Shown: positions 38,127 to 49,119, numbered from the stretch's first letter. The stretch is DNA of 64,000 bases from Ecdyonurus torrentis (GCA_949318235.1 OX439137.1:2349249-2413248); one strand, 5' to 3'. Translations and numbers: made by a program. The notes: generated from the sequence alone by a model not told the origin.

Positions 38127-38824
38127 TTAAAGGATGTCTGGCGTCATGAAAAAATGTCTAATTTTTATTGTAAACTAAGCAAGCTAATTTTAAATAATAA
38201 CTCAAAAAGTTTCATTCAAAAATTTGGATTATTAACCCATTAATTAGATAATTAACTAATATAGATTTTCAGACATCGGCAACATGGGAACAAATATTTT
38301 GAAAGAAATAATAAAAAGTACGAGAATTTTATTTTAGAAATAGGGGAATTCTCCCTCTTTCAGATATATACTGATTGCACACTAAAGTAACGAGTTACCT
38401 CAGTCAGTCTCAGGTAAAAACTCTGCATTATTTCTTATTACTGAGTGGGTACTTGCATTGCAACAAGTATATTTTAGCCCCTCCAAATCATGGTAGGTGT
38501 GCGAAATAAAAAATAACAATGTGAGTACTAGCGGTACTTGCATTGTTATTTTTTTCAACCCTTTCTCAGTGGTCATTTCTCAGGTGACGGCGGAATCTCA
38601 GGCCAATCAGATAAAGTCACCAAATCTAGCATAGAATATAGGGAGCGCTGTTGCCGTTGTGCACTTTCTTCGTGAAGTAGGCTCTACTTCACGAGAATTT
38701 TGTTAATTAGAAAGATATCTAATTAATGGTATTTTTTTGAAATTTTTTAGTGGTGTAAGTCTAATTAAGTCACAGTAATCAATTAATATTCAAAAATTAC
38801 ATTTTTACGCCAGACATCCTTTAA
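38127..38824. mobile_element. Element GG: 700-bp TTAA-flanked element
   Basis: TTAA then AGGATGTCTGGCGTCATG at the left, inverse at the right (ACGCCAGACATCCTTTAA). The interior is not palindromic throughout and has no recognised coding sequence. Third TTAA-flanked family in the window. Confidence 0.75.
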
Positions 38825-39096
38825 ACTTATACAGTATTTTATTTATTTATTTATTTTTAAAAGGCTTACAAGTTAGTTCTATTGCTCAGTTATAATATGT
38901 TTTGGGAACAACGATTTTGATTTCATTGTAGTTTCAAAGAGCTCGGTTAGTATCATCATTGCAATAGTGTAAACCAAGCTAGTTTTTTTTTTTTTTTTTT
39001 ACTGTATTTTTATGTAAAACATTAATTATAACCTGAACTAAATTCAATACTTGTTAACTTGCTCTGTCGCTGAACATATTGTGAAGTGTTACTCAC

Positions 39097-39234
39097 CAAA
39101 TGTTCACAAATCTCCACAGCAATAGGTGCCAGTTGTTCTGCAAAAGAACAGACAATTTTCTGCATCACGTTGGTCAGGTCATCATTTTCAGTCTCTCTTA
39201 TTATTCTAAGTAACTCCAACACTATAGCCTTGAT
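39097..39234 (-). CDS. IPO7: Importin-7/8 coding exon 12
   Basis: Forty-six codons encode [20 protein letters not shown] and LAPIAVEICEHL; human has [20 protein letters not shown]. This is one of the most conserved blocks of the family. Phase 0 at both ends; the donor is GTGAGT. Confidence 0.97.
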
Positions 39235-39304
39235 CTGAAACAAAACAAGTGACATATGCTAAGTAACACAGTGGGTGCAAAATTACAAATACAAAATGGT
39301 TTCT

Positions 39305-39702
39305 TTAAAGCTCTTGTCAACTTACTTTTTTATCATTTAGAATACTAGATTGATAATTACCATACCTTATTATCCATGAATTAGACACCAACACATTGAT
39401 TTTGTATTTATTTTAAGTTATTTTTAGTTTAGTGGTTATTTCACGCATCTGATGTCACAATGTACCACCGCCAATCACAGTCACCACTCTGGTCACGTGA
39501 TAAATTTAAGCCCCTCCCTCAAGTTCTTTGCACGCCATCATGGCCCCATCAGTACATTGTGACGTCAGATGCGTGAAATAACCGTCATAAAGAAAATAAA
39601 TTCAAAATCAACGTGTTGGTGTCTAATTCATGGATAATAAGGTATGCTAATTATCAATCTAGTGTTCCAAATGATAAAAAATTAAGTGGACAAGGGATTT
39701 AA
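39305..39702. mobile_element. Element A5: TTAA-flanked palindromic MITE
   Basis: Family A with TTAA at both ends; importin intron 11. Confidence 0.85.
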
Positions 39703-40007
39703 GAAACAACCACTATGTTGAGCTTAATGATTATACAAAACAAAACAAACAAACAAAAATGGGTTATGTTCACTGCTAAATTTAGAAAATACTCCCTTTG
39801 CAGTCAATTCCAAATCCAATAAAAATTACAGATTTTTATATAAAATCATTTTCAAAGTATCAAGTTCTTCAAAGCATTTTTACATACAATTTCAAAAATG
39901 AAAATGAAGTCAAACCAGTGCAGTATGATATGACTCTGCCTCAACAAACTCCAATCTAATTATATTTTACACTAGTACCTTTTATTATTATTATTATTAT
40001 TTTACTA

Positions 40008-40206
40008 TGTATTTATAGGGCGTGTGTGCATGACGTCATTCTGAATGCTTCTCGATGCTCTTCTTGAGCAATGAATAACATTGCTCAGCATAGGACAAAC
40101 CTAGTTTTTGGCTATTTTCTTTGGTAAATTAACTATTTTTTGGTCATTATTATTTTTCTTGCATACTTGAGGTACTAATTCAACCTGTTGACAGCATCAA
40201 TGCTCT

Positions 40207-40239
<33 letters not shown>

Positions 40240-40330
40240 CGAAGTATTTTTAAACTGGCAAAATGTGTCATTTTCCTATACCGGCCAATGTTATTTAGTA
40301 CTCACTTATGACGTCGACTTTAACATGAAT
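40008..40330. repeat. Element M2
   Basis: Inverse orientation to M1; starts near TATAGGGCGTGTGTGCATG. It carries a poly-A expansion at 40208-40238. Confidence 0.7.
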
Positions 40331-40383
40331 GAAACCACCCTATTGACACAAGACAAAAACTACTGAAAAGTCATGGAAAATTT

Positions 40384-40640
40384 GTATGTAAAAATCAACC
40401 AGCAAAATAGTATTGTTAACTATTTAACTTTCTCAGTTTACAAATATTAATGTAGTCCAAAAGCGAAGCCTTCAAGCTCAAATATGGAAGCTAGAAGGTA
40501 TTAGAATGGACATTTTTCTCTCATCTATTGTTTACATTTTTATATTACAAAAATAAACATGCGTTTATTTACACTTTATTTTGGTAATGGAGTTAAAGCT
40601 AAAATATAAAATATTGTACCTTTTTTCGTAAAAAAAAAAA
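40384..40640 (+). repeat. Repeat N4 with shared flanks
   Basis: N core plus about 120 bp downstream shared with N5 (ATCTATTGTTTACA, ATTTACACTTTATTTTGGTA). The preceding segment 39840-39985 also matches 42298-42440. Confidence 0.8.
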
Positions 40641-40734
40641 ATAATAAAAATAAATAAAATAAAAAATAATTTGAAATGTGTGTTACATAATTGTTTTGGA
40701 TATATAAATAGCATAGATATTTAAGATACCTAAC

Positions 40735-41050
40735 CAGATGCTTAACAAAATTAGGGCTGTCAAACTCGTCAATCTGGCATCGTTTTTCCCTCCCCTTGGT
40801 AATCCTGAGCTTCCCTTCAGCCAATCACCCCTCACACGCCGCCTGTTCTCCACCAATCTAAATGCCAAGGTGGATTTTAATTTTTTTTTTAATTTTTTTT
40901 TTTATTATAATTATTTTTTTTTTTTTTTACTGCAGTTACAGTTTCCACAATTCTGCCGCCTGTGATAAAATTGAAGAACGCACCGTTACCAACTTTCTCT
41001 TCACTGCTGCCTATAGTGGGAGTATAGCCATGCTCTACATTGAAAGATAA
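40735..41050 (+). repeat. Repeat QQ, copy 2
   Basis: From CTTAACAAAATTAGGGCTGT to GAGTATAGCCATGCTCTA. It ends about 20 bp from the donor of importin exon 11. Confidence 0.7.
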
Positions 41051-41071
41051 TTAAATTGAAGTGATTGTTAC

Positions 41072-41260
41072 CTGAGGTTCGATGAACTTGTGTGAGGCCT
41101 CTTGATTAGAGATGATCATCTGCAAGGCTACAGCAGCCTCCACCTTGACTGGCAACTCTTGATCTGTCAGTAAGCAAGTGGTGGTCAATCTGATTGCCTC
41201 GATAAGAATAGCTTCTTGTTTGAAAGTCACTTCACTGAAGTTATGTAAGGTCCAGCAAGC
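41072..41260 (-). CDS. IPO7: Importin-7/8 coding exon 11
   Basis: Sixty-three codons encode ACWTLHNFSEVTFKQEA and PVKVEAAVALQMIISNQEA, matching human ACWVLHYFCEVKFK and MPVKVEAAIALQVLISNQE. Phase 0 at both ends; the acceptor is TTGTAG, the donor GTAACA. Repeat QQ ends about 20 bp from the donor. Confidence 0.96.
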
Positions 41261-41324
41261 CTACAACATCATTTAAACATCATGTAGATACAACATTTTA
41301 CAACACAAAGTAGCTTTTTCTGCT

Positions 41325-41725
41325 TTGAATCCCTTGTCAAATTACTTTTTTATCATTTAAAATACTAGATTGATAATTATCATACCATATTATCCATGAA
41401 TTAGACACCAACACCTTGATTTTGTATTTATTTTCTTTTTAAAGGTTATATCACGTATCTGACGTCACAATGTACCGATGGAGCAGTGATAGGGGTAAAG
41501 AACTTGAGGGAGGGGCTTAAATTTATCACATGACCAGAGCGGTGACTGTGATTGGCAGTGGTAGATTGTGACGTCAAATGCGTGAAATAACTGTCAAAAT
41601 GAAAAAAAAAATAAATAAATAAATACAAAATCAATGTGGTGGTGTCTAATTCATGGATAGTAAGGTATGGTAATTATCAATCTAGTATTCTAAATGATAA
41701 AAAAGTAAGTTGACAAGGACTTTAA
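41325..41725. mobile_element. Element A6: palindromic MITE
   Basis: Family A; the left flank has decayed to TTGA, the right is TTAA. Importin intron 10. Confidence 0.82.
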
Positions 41726-41769
41726 AACCCTTTGTGTATATTTCATACTTCCCTCCCCCTACCTCCTGT

Positions 41770-42028
41770 ATCTCCTGTTTACACTCCCCCTGTTTTAAAA
41801 TAACCCATCAAAGGGAAGCCTCTTTCTTTAGAAAATGGTCAACATGTCATCTTAAGTGACAGCAGCGTTGCCAGATTTAACCTCACAGAACACCTGCAGC
41901 TTCATTAGTGAAGGTTAAATTTGGCAACACTGCTGTCACTTAAAATGAAATGTTGACCAGTTTTTAAAGAAAGTGGCTTCCCTTTGATAAGTAATTTTAA
42001 AACCGAAGGAGTGTACAGGAATAGTGTA
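41770..42028. repeat. Element RR: palindrome
   Basis: AAAGGGAAGCC, TGGTCAACAT, AAGTGACAGCAG and GTTGCCAGATTTAACC mirrored around AACACCTGCAGC. Single copy here. Confidence 0.75.
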
Positions 42029-42035
42029 TTGACCC

Positions 42036-42296
42036 CTTTAACATCCTTGCACTCTGTCGCCATGTTTGTGGTGCCTAATACATTGTCCAGCATAAAGGAC
42101 ACGCCATTTTCCATCATTTGTCACACAAAAATAAAAGTTTATATTAACTGAAAGCATTTTTCTTATATTTTTTTTTGTAGCTTACTAGGAGCTAGAAATT
42201 AAGCTTTGACGTTTGCTATTAAAAATGATATTTTTCCTATGCTGGACTGTGTATTTCTGACCAACAAAATGGCGGCTCTTAAATATGAGTGCAACA
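42036..42296. repeat. Element L2
   Basis: From GACCCCTTTAACATCCTTGC to AAATATGAGTGCAAC. Imperfect palindrome like L1. Confidence 0.75.
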
Positions 42297-42297
42297 G

Positions 42298-42737
42298 TAT
42301 AAAATCATTTTCAAAGTATCTAGTTCTTCAAAGCATTTTTACATACAATTTCAAAAATGAAAATGAAGTAAAAGCAGTGCAGTATGATATGACATTGCCT
42401 CAACAAACTCCAATCTAATTATATTTTACACTAGTACCTTTTATTATCTATTTTTACTATTTGACAGAAGACAAAAACTACTGAAAAGTCAAGGAAAATT
42501 TGTATGTAAAAATCAACCAGCAAAATAGTATGATTAACTATTTAACTTTCTCAGTTTACAAATATTAATGTAGTCCAAAAGCGAAGCCTTCAAGCTCAAT
42601 ATGGAAGCAAGAAGGTATTAGAATGGACATTTTTCTCTCATCTATTGTTTACACTTTTATAATACAAAAGTAAACATAAGTTTATTTACACTTTATTTTG
42701 GTAATGGAGTAAATCATAAAATATTATAACTTTTTTC

Positions 42738-42740
<3 letters not shown>
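42298..42740 (+). repeat. Repeat N5 and duplicated flanks
   Basis: Contains a segment matching 39840-39985, then the N core (42502-42630), then the flank shared with N4. It ends near the poly-A run beside importin exon 10. Confidence 0.8.
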
Positions 42741-42798
<58 letters not shown>

Positions 42799-42819
42799 AA
42801 GATGCAGACATTGACTTAC

Positions 42820-42939
42820 CCTAGCTCTCATATGACCCTGAGGACACTGGAACTCAGGGAAGACGTACTGACAAAGTAGTTTGTCCATCTGTTCTTTGTA
42901 GGCATCTTTCTTCAGTAGAACATCAGCAAGAGAACCAAC
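42820..42939 (-). CDS. IPO7: Importin-7/8 coding exon 10
   Basis: Forty complete codons encode VGSLADVLLKKDAYKEQMDK and PQGHMRAR, matching human IGSLAEILLKKKIYKDQME and ELGYMRAR. A poly-A run of more than 50 bases starts about 20 bp past the GTAAGT donor; the exon is intact. Confidence 0.96.
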
Positions 42940-43057
42940 CTGGAACAAAATGTCAACAATAATAATACCAGGCTACTTGAGCGACTATGATAAGATGTGA
43001 CTGTTGTTTTCAAATCAATCCATGCAGAGGACTGTATTATACATCAACTTAAGGTGG

Positions 43058-43140
43058 GATTGACTAATACAGGAACAACTTTCTTTCAGGCTGAATTTAA
43101 GCGATATTGCGCACATCCGCTTCCGTTTAGACGTTCTGCA
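43058..43140. repeat. Element AA half copy
   Basis: GAACAACTTTCTTTCAGGCTG through ACATCCGCTTCCGTT; cut at its centre where B7 begins. Confidence 0.65.
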
Positions 43141-43522
43141 CATGTTGCGAGCAATATGTGTAACTTGTTTTTTTTGTCACGCAAAGCAAAATGTCTCTCG
43201 TTATTTGTCACGTGTAGCAATATGTGTATCTCGTTTTTTGTCATGCTGAGCTAAATGTGTAAGTCGTTTTCGAACATTATGAAGATGGTGCCCTACTTAA
43301 ACATCAGTTCTTCCAAATAGAAATGTCGTAGTAGTTTTTTTTTTTTTTTTTTTTTTTTTTTTGCCATGCGACTGTGGGCTCTATGAAAAGAACAGGTAAG
43401 ATTCAAGGTCGCATCACAAAAAAACACAAACTACTTTACGACATTTCTATCCAGAAGACTTGACATATTGCTTCGCGTGACAAAAATCGAGATACACATA
43501 TTTCTCGCAACAACATTGATAT
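43141..43522. mobile_element. Element B7: fold-back with SS inserted
   Basis: TGTTGCGAGCAATATGTGTA start, right end CGCAACAACATTGATAT. 33-bp modules; core at 43269-43294 (CGAACATTATGAAGATGGTG). A further palindrome SS (43305-43457; CAAATAGAAATGTCGTAGTA and inverse) interrupts it. Confidence 0.83.
43305..43457. repeat. Element SS: palindrome nested in B7
   Basis: AGAAATGTCGTAGTAGTTT and its inverse CTACTTTACGACATTTCT around a poly-T run and a unique centre. Confidence 0.7.
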
Positions 43523-43525
43523 GTA

Positions 43526-43697
43526 TTACGATGTTTCCGCGTCAAAATAGAGTATCTGCACTTTCCACCAACGCGGCGAAAGGAGCATCTGCACTTTCCA
43601 CACAGCACGGTGCGTGGACTAGCGGCCATTACCTCAAAATTACAGTTGCTTCACGGTGCAAAGTACAGATACTCTATTTTGACGCGGAATCATTGAT
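43526..43697. mobile_element. Element F2: fold-back, 33-bp module, next to B7
   Basis: ACGATGTTTCCGCGTCAAAA start and GACGCGGAATCATTGAT end; two copies of a 33-bp unit starting TCTGCACTTTCCA. Separated from B7 by only a few bases. Confidence 0.85.
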
Positions 43698-43855
43698 TAT
43701 TAATTTTATATGATTACTTATTACTTATCTCCCCCCCCCCCCCTCTCATTTTGATTGATTTTGAAGTAAGTCAGATCAGATACTATCTAGCAGAATATCA
43801 TTAGAATTTGCATTCTTCACTGCAAAAAAATACATCATTTCTGACTTCAAATATT

Positions 43856-44052
43856 GCGTGCGTCTGTTTACTCAAAATGCGGAAAAGGAAGTGCTGGAAG
43901 TGGAAGCCACGTGATGGTAAAAGTGGGAGGTAGCTCAAGGTTATCTTGCTGCAGGCTGGCTGCTGGCACCAAGCTTTCTCCCACTTTTACCGTCACGTGG
44001 TTTCCTTTTCCGGCACTTCCTTTTCCGCATTTTGAGTAGACAGATGCACTCA
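43856..44052. mobile_element. Element W3: palindromic MITE
   Basis: Third copy of family W, with TCTGTTTACTCAAAATGCGG and inverse. Followed by poly-A then poly-C runs. Confidence 0.78.
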
Positions 44053-44206
44053 TTATCAAACCATAATGTAAAAAAAAAAAAAAAAAAAAAATCTCCCCCC
44101 CCCCCCCCCCCCCCAAATTAAATCTATTTCAAAAGCATTAGATGGTCATCTTGTTAATGTTTACTTTAGCACAAAACAAACACGGTTCACAAACAAGCCT
44201 ATACTC

Positions 44207-44452
44207 TTTTTTCATATCTAAATAGACACTCCTCTATTTCAAGCAGCATTGCCACATTTCTAGTCATACCTGTATATTGTGAGATTACATTTACAATGTA
44301 CGTATGCTGAGGTAGGCAACAGTGCGCTAACATTGTTGCCATTTTACACACCTGCTTGTCTTGTAAATGAGGTGTAACAAAGGTAAATTGCAAACACTGC
44401 TTGAACTAGGGGAGTGGCCTAATAATATATTTAGATATGAAACGAGCTCTAG
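44207..44452. repeat. Element II: imperfect palindrome
   Basis: CATATCTAAATAGACACTCC and a diverged inverse; interior GCAACAGTGCGCTAACATTG. Single copy. It ends about 15 bp from the donor of importin exon 9. Confidence 0.6.
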
Positions 44453-44468
44453 TATATTATTAACTCAC

Positions 44469-44635
44469 CATATAGAGAGCACCATCTCTTAGTTTAGGAT
44501 CAGCTGGTGGGTTTGCTGTTAGAACTTGGAGCACGAACGCCATAGATTTCTGTAACATGTCTTTACGTTTGCGACAAACTGAATGTAGAAGTGCTTGAGC
44601 TGCTGACACTGGGGATAGGAAGTCTTCAAACACAT
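44469..44635 (-). CDS. IPO7: Importin-7/8 coding exon 9
   Basis: The exon encodes [20 protein letters not shown] and [18 protein letters not shown], ending RDGALYM, matching human DVFEDFISPTTAAQTLL and KRKEVLQKTMGFCYQILT. The acceptor is TTACAG; it ends in phase 0 at GTGAGT. Confidence 0.96.
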
Positions 44636-44685
44636 CTGTAACAGTTGAACATCACTCTGTTAATATACTGCAGCTTCAAGTCATA

Positions 44686-45296
44686 GACCACATAAAACAA
44701 CCGACGTCGGCCAGTACAATCAAACTTTTATCCTCCAAAAAAGCTGAAATTTTGCACAACGATACTTCAGCTTGAGACAATTTCAAATATATAAAAATTT
44801 TGGGGGGTCACCATGCAAATGAATTTTATGTAATTTTTTGAAATTTTAAGCCCATAAGGCCCAATGTTAATTTCAATAATTTTTTTTCTTTTTTTCGGGA
44901 CGGTCAAAAACATCATGAAATTTTGATCACGGCTAGGTGTGACACTTAACTACACAATGACACCAAATTTAGACCCAAAACATTTCTAATTTTTGAGATA
45001 TAAGGTCAGTACCCTACTACCTCAAAGAATAAACACCAAATGGGATCTTCAAAAGTGATGACAATTTTTACCAGAATGTTAATGTAGCCCCACAAGAGAG
45101 CATGAAAATACTGTCAAGCGTGACTATTCATGTTTACGACGTCAGAAACATGCAAAAATTAGTAAAAAATGTTGTGCAGGTTGCATAAATCGAAATTTTC
45201 TGATCCTGCTACGGAGCAACTAATGTTATTTATGTAAGTCCCATCAAGTGTTTTGTGATATAAATGCTTATGTTTTTCTCTGGTCTATTCCTTTAA
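44686..45296. repeat. Element BB1
   Basis: From ATAGACCACATAAAACAAC to TTTTTCTCTGGTCTATTCC, with inverted ATAGACCA-type ends. A deletion form, BB2, is at 56462-56785; fragments near 49160-49240, 49640-49715 and 50330-50420. Confidence 0.65.
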
Positions 45297-45364
45297 CCAT
45301 TTCCAATTAATTCTCACTGTCTATTGACACAAGACAAAAACTACTAAAAAATCAAGGTAAATTC

Positions 45365-45497
45365 ATGTATGTAAAAATCAACCAGCAAAATAGTATTGTT
45401 AACTATTTAACTTTCTCAGTTTACAAATATTAATGTAGTCCAAAAGCGAAGCCTTCAAGCTCAAATATGGAAGCAAGAAGGTATTAGAATGGACATT
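45365..45497 (+). repeat. Repeat N6
   Basis: N core, plus orientation, about 155 bp past the donor of importin exon 8. Confidence 0.8.
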
Positions 45498-45651
45498 TTT
45501 AGCATTTAGCACATTCTAGCCAAAATAAGAATACAGATTTTCAACTCTTTTTGCACCTCTTTTTCTGAAACAATTGTCTACAAAATAACAATAAAATTGT
45601 GCAGGTGATGATATAGATCAGTGTATAAATGTAGTATTGCAGTAGACTCAC

Positions 45652-45797
45652 CAAACTTCATTCTGATGTACTCATGTGGATCTGCATGCCAAAGTTCTTC
45701 GTCTTCTTCAGAGTAACACATGACTGGGAAGAGAACTTCTTGGATAATAGCTGGCATATGAGGTTTTAGGTATCTCCAGGTTAGAGCATGTTTAACA
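45652..45797 (-). CDS. IPO7: Importin-7/8 coding exon 8
   Basis: The exon encodes [20 protein letters not shown] and [20 protein letters not shown], matching human VSHALTWKNLKPHIQGIIQ and [20 protein letters not shown]. The DEELW and PxEYIRxKFD/E signature is typical of importin-beta-like receptors. The donor is GTGAGT. Confidence 0.97.
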
Positions 45798-45893
45798 CTG
45801 CAACAAAACATAACGGAACATCTTAAATATGAACTTACTTACCAAGCTATACAGTGTATGCATGAGTCAACACCATGTTGGAGCACTCATTAA

Positions 45894-46745
45894 TAGAGAG
45901 CGCAAAAATAGTTGTTCGACTATTGCTGGTTTTATTTTATATCTCCACCGATCTCAACAAATGGCGCATTTTAAACCAATAAAAAAATCGACTATTTCAC
46001 AAAAAGTTGACTATTTGTCGACTATTTCGCATTATTTTACGTTTTTAAGGAAATTTCTTGTAAAAACGTATTAAACTATATGAAATGATAAAAAATATAT
46101 ATTATAGGTACTTAAAAATATATAAATATAGGCTAATATATTGATTCAACAGATTTATTTTTTTTTTCTATCAAAAATTGAAAAATAGCAAAACAAGATC
46201 GACATACTAGATAAGGACACGCTCGGCCTATTTGACTATTTAGGTAATATTTCTGTTGAACATTTCGATTTTGCTGCGGAAAAAAAAGGTCTATCTCGTA
46301 TTTTGTCAGTGGAAGCAAAAGGCCTATCTCGTTTTTTGTCAGTGGAAGCAAAAGGTCTATCTTGTTCCCGAACGTTATGGAGATGGCGCTCTAGATAGAC
46401 CTTTTGCTTCCACTAACAAAAAACGAGATAGGACTTTTGCTTCCACTAACAAAAAACGAGATAGGCCTTTTGCTTCCACTAACAAAAAACGAGATAGGAC
46501 TTTTGCATCCACTGACAAAATAAGAGATATACCTTTTTCGCAACAAGATCGATATATTAAATTATTTTTTACTCACAAAATCACTTTTTTTATAATTCTA
46601 TTTATAAAAAAAAAATATAGGCCTATTTTTTTTTTTTTTTTTTTTTTTTTGTATAAAATTAACTATTTATTGACTATTTGCACCAAAAATCATTGACTGT
46701 AGTCGACTATTCAGTCAAAATGATCGCCTATTTTTACGCTCTCTA
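45894..46745. mobile_element. Element JJ: hAT-like, 8-bp duplication, contains B5
   Basis: TAGAGAGCGCAAAAATAG terminus and inverse ending CGCTCTCTA, flanked by perfect CTCATTAA at 45886-45893 and 46746-46753. Subterminal CGACTATT words recur several times at both ends. B5 occupies the middle. JJ splits an M copy (45855-46960). Confidence 0.87.
46262..46555. mobile_element. Element B5: fold-back, 33-bp modules, nested in JJ
   Basis: ATTTCGATTTTGCTGCGG left, CGCAACAAGATCGATAT right; several 33-bp units per arm (AAAAGGCCTATCTCG plus TTTTTTGTCAGTGG). Core at 46367-46392, CCCGAACGTTATGGAGATGG. Confidence 0.88.
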
Positions 46746-46964
46746 CTCATTAATATGGACCACATAGGAAAATTATTCATTTTGTCAGTTTAAAAATACT
46801 AAGCAATATTTTTGAGAGCGTTTATGTTGTTAATAGGTTGAATTAGTATCTCTAGTATGTGAGAAAAATAATATAATCAAAAAATAATTTTGAGTCCAAA
46901 AAAAAAAAAAAAAAAAAAAAAAGTTCAAAATCAACTTTATCCTATGCAGACCAATGTTATTCAT

Positions 46965-47095
46965 GGAAGCGGAAAAATCACGAGACGGTAAAAGTGTGAG
47001 AAAACTTCGCGCTAGCAGTAAGCTAGACCTGAGCTCCTCCCACTTTTAACATCACGTGGTTTACTTTTCCTCTTTTTAGCTTTACTTAAGCGGTC
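46965..47095. repeat. Element W4 (partial)
   Basis: GGAAGCGGAAAAATCACGAG then AAAAGTGTGAGAAAACTTCG, with inverse; outer ends decayed. Confidence 0.65.
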
Positions 47096-47104
47096 AGTGT
47101 TTTT

Positions 47105-47237
47105 ATGTATGTAAAAATTTACCGGTAAAATAGTATTGTTAACTATTTAACTTTCTCAATTTACAAATATTAATGTAGTCCAAAAGCGAAGCCTTCAAGC
47201 TCAAATATGGAAGCTAGAAGGTATTAGAAAGGACATT
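47105..47237 (+). repeat. Repeat N7
   Basis: N core, plus orientation, importin intron 7. Confidence 0.8.
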
Positions 47238-47330
47238 TTTTAGCATATTCATATTCATACACACTGGCCAAAATACAAAAAGAGATTTTCACAACTCTTT
47301 TTCTGAAACAATTTTCTACAGAATAGCAGA

Positions 47331-48004
47331 CGTTGCAAAAGTAGGTTTAGTGATAAACTGACAGCTCAACAATACTAACAAAGTGCTAGCAGACGACTTT
47401 GTGTTCCTGTCTACATTTAACATGCTTTCTTAGGGGGCAATGCAGCAGCTATAAATCGAGTTATAATTATTTTTCAGAGCTGAAACTTTTACTGTAGCTT
47501 ACTAAGCCTTAAAGCTTTTGTTTTCCTGGATTTGAAGTCAATTGGGTGAAAAAATAATCTGTAACCAAATCACTTGAAATCCAGGAAAACAAAAGCTTGT
47601 AGGCTTAGAAAGCTACAGTAAAAATTTCAGGTCTGAAAAATAATTCTAACTTGATAGCTGCTTTATTGCCCCATAAGAAAGAATGTTAAATGTAGATAGG
47701 AACACAAAGTCGTCTGCTAGCACTTTGTTAGTATTGTTGAGTTGTCAGAGTACAAGACAAGACACTGCTCAGTGATGTGCTCAAGTAATTTTCTCTTTTG
47801 ATTGATAATGTCATTATCATATGACGAAAGCTCTCAAGTTATAAAGAAACTTTTATAACATTATACTGTGCCATGCAAGACCTCGACCTCTCCATAGAAC
47901 TTCTACCGTGGTAAGGCCCTTGCTGGTTTTTCTATCCTTTTCTTTATCATTGATTGTTGAGTTGTCAGTTTGTTTATTTTTTCACTAAACCTACTTTTGC
48001 AACG
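47331..48004. mobile_element. Element DD: palindrome with P half copy inserted
   Basis: CGTTGCAAAAGTAGGTTTAG is inverted at the right end. Arms contain GCTAGCAGACGACTTTGTGT and AAGCTTTTGTTTTCCTGG. The right arm is interrupted at 47749-47952. Confidence 0.82.
47749..47952. mobile_element. Element P half copy with 16-bp duplication
   Basis: Flanked by ATTGTTGAGTTGTCAG at 47733-47748 and 47953-47968, so this 204-bp unit is a complete insertion. It contains TCAGTGATGTGCTCAAGTAA, ATGACGAAAGCTCTCA and GTGGTAAGGCCCTTGCTGG. A long duplication suggests insertion by target-primed reverse transcription. Confidence 0.82.
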
Positions 48005-48096
48005 TATGCTATAACAATAAAAATTGTACATATATCGTTTTATTTATTTATTTTTTTCTAAATAATAGGCCAATAGTTTTTGCTACTAGTACTTAC

Positions 48097-48270
48097 CCTT
48101 GTTCTATGTACTTGAGAGTTTGTCTGAGGACTCTAGGTGCAACGTACACCTTACGTCTATGTTGGTCTAACACTTTTAGTAACACCTCCAAGATACCAGC
48201 GGAGAATGTCTTGATGTACCATTCTGCAAATTCTTTGTATTCCTTGGTCACAAAACCAGGGCTGCCGTAT
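48097..48270 (-). CDS. IPO7: Importin-7/8 coding exon 7
   Basis: The exon encodes [19 protein letters not shown] and [17 protein letters not shown], matching human RYGSPGNVSKEYNEFAEVF and YMAPRVLQQTLNYINQG. The acceptor is ATTCAG, the donor GTAAGT. Confidence 0.97.
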
Positions 48271-48704
48271 CTGAATAACACACACAAATCTACACGTTAG
48301 AACTTTGCAAGTAACATATTGATGTGTTTGCCAACAATATGTTGGCTCTATTGCGTCAGTACGGTTTTTCTGAAGTTATCATGAACTATGTGGTGCATCT
48401 ACATCAGGGGGGGGGGGGGGGGGGAGGATAAGAAAAAATAAGAGAGAAAACATGTGTTAACTAAAATAATGAAATATAAATTTGAGGAAAAAATATCTGT
48501 TTTTTTTTTTTTTTTTTTTTTTTAACTTATTTTGGGCCTATATAAAACTTAAAAATTATGTGGGCCTATATAAAACTTAAAAATTATGTAGGCTTATATA
48601 TACAACAATTTTTTGACGCACTAAAAATTATCTAAATTAAAAAAAATAAAAATAAAAATAAAATAAATTAAAAAGCTTTAAAAACAAATTTGCTCTCAAA
48701 GATA

Positions 48705-48834
48705 AATCATGAAATAAGACTATTATCAATACACACATTTTGTGCCTTAACCCGCCTTCAGAACTCTTACAAACATGGGAGAAAACTTGAAATGTAATAT
48801 GTGTATTAATAATAGTCCCATCTCATGATTTTAA
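48705..48834. repeat. Palindrome near importin exon 6
   Basis: AAATCATGAAATAAGACTAT with inverse ATAGTCCCATCTCATGATTT; centre GCCTTAACCCGCC. Single copy. Confidence 0.65.
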
Positions 48835-48856
48835 CTTCTTTTTATTTACGTTTTTT

Positions 48857-48893
<37 letters not shown>

Positions 48894-48934
48894 TTGCCAA
48901 CCAACATTATTACTTTAGTTTTGCCCACACTAAC

Positions 48935-49119
48935 CTCTCAAACATGCGCTGTAAGATATGCAGAGCCCACTTCTTGCACTTCCACCAAGGTGTCTCCGCT
49001 CTCTCCTCTTCATCCATGGCGTCCAGTTGTTCAGGTAAAGGTCTGTCCACGATGGCACGAACCACTTCCATCCATTGAGAGAACACCGGTCTGCTTACAA
49101 GCTCAAGGGGCAGAGAATA
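48935..49119 (-). CDS. IPO7: Importin-7/8 coding exon 6
   Basis: The exon encodes YSLPLELVSRPVFSQWMEVV and ETPWWKCKKWALHILQRMFE, matching human YTLPLELINQQNLTEWIEIL and LPWWKCKKWALHILARLFE. The WWKCKKWALHIL block is diagnostic for importin-7/8. The donor is GTTAGT, with a split Arg codon. Confidence 0.97.

Noticed and set aside
43447..44116. Frames such as YSKCGKGSAGKGNHV recurring at several loci
   Set aside because: Translation of the family W palindrome; same peptide arises wherever W is inserted.
45829..46696. Plus-strand frames with FASTNKKRDR repeats
   Set aside because: Translation of B5 33-bp modules nested in JJ.
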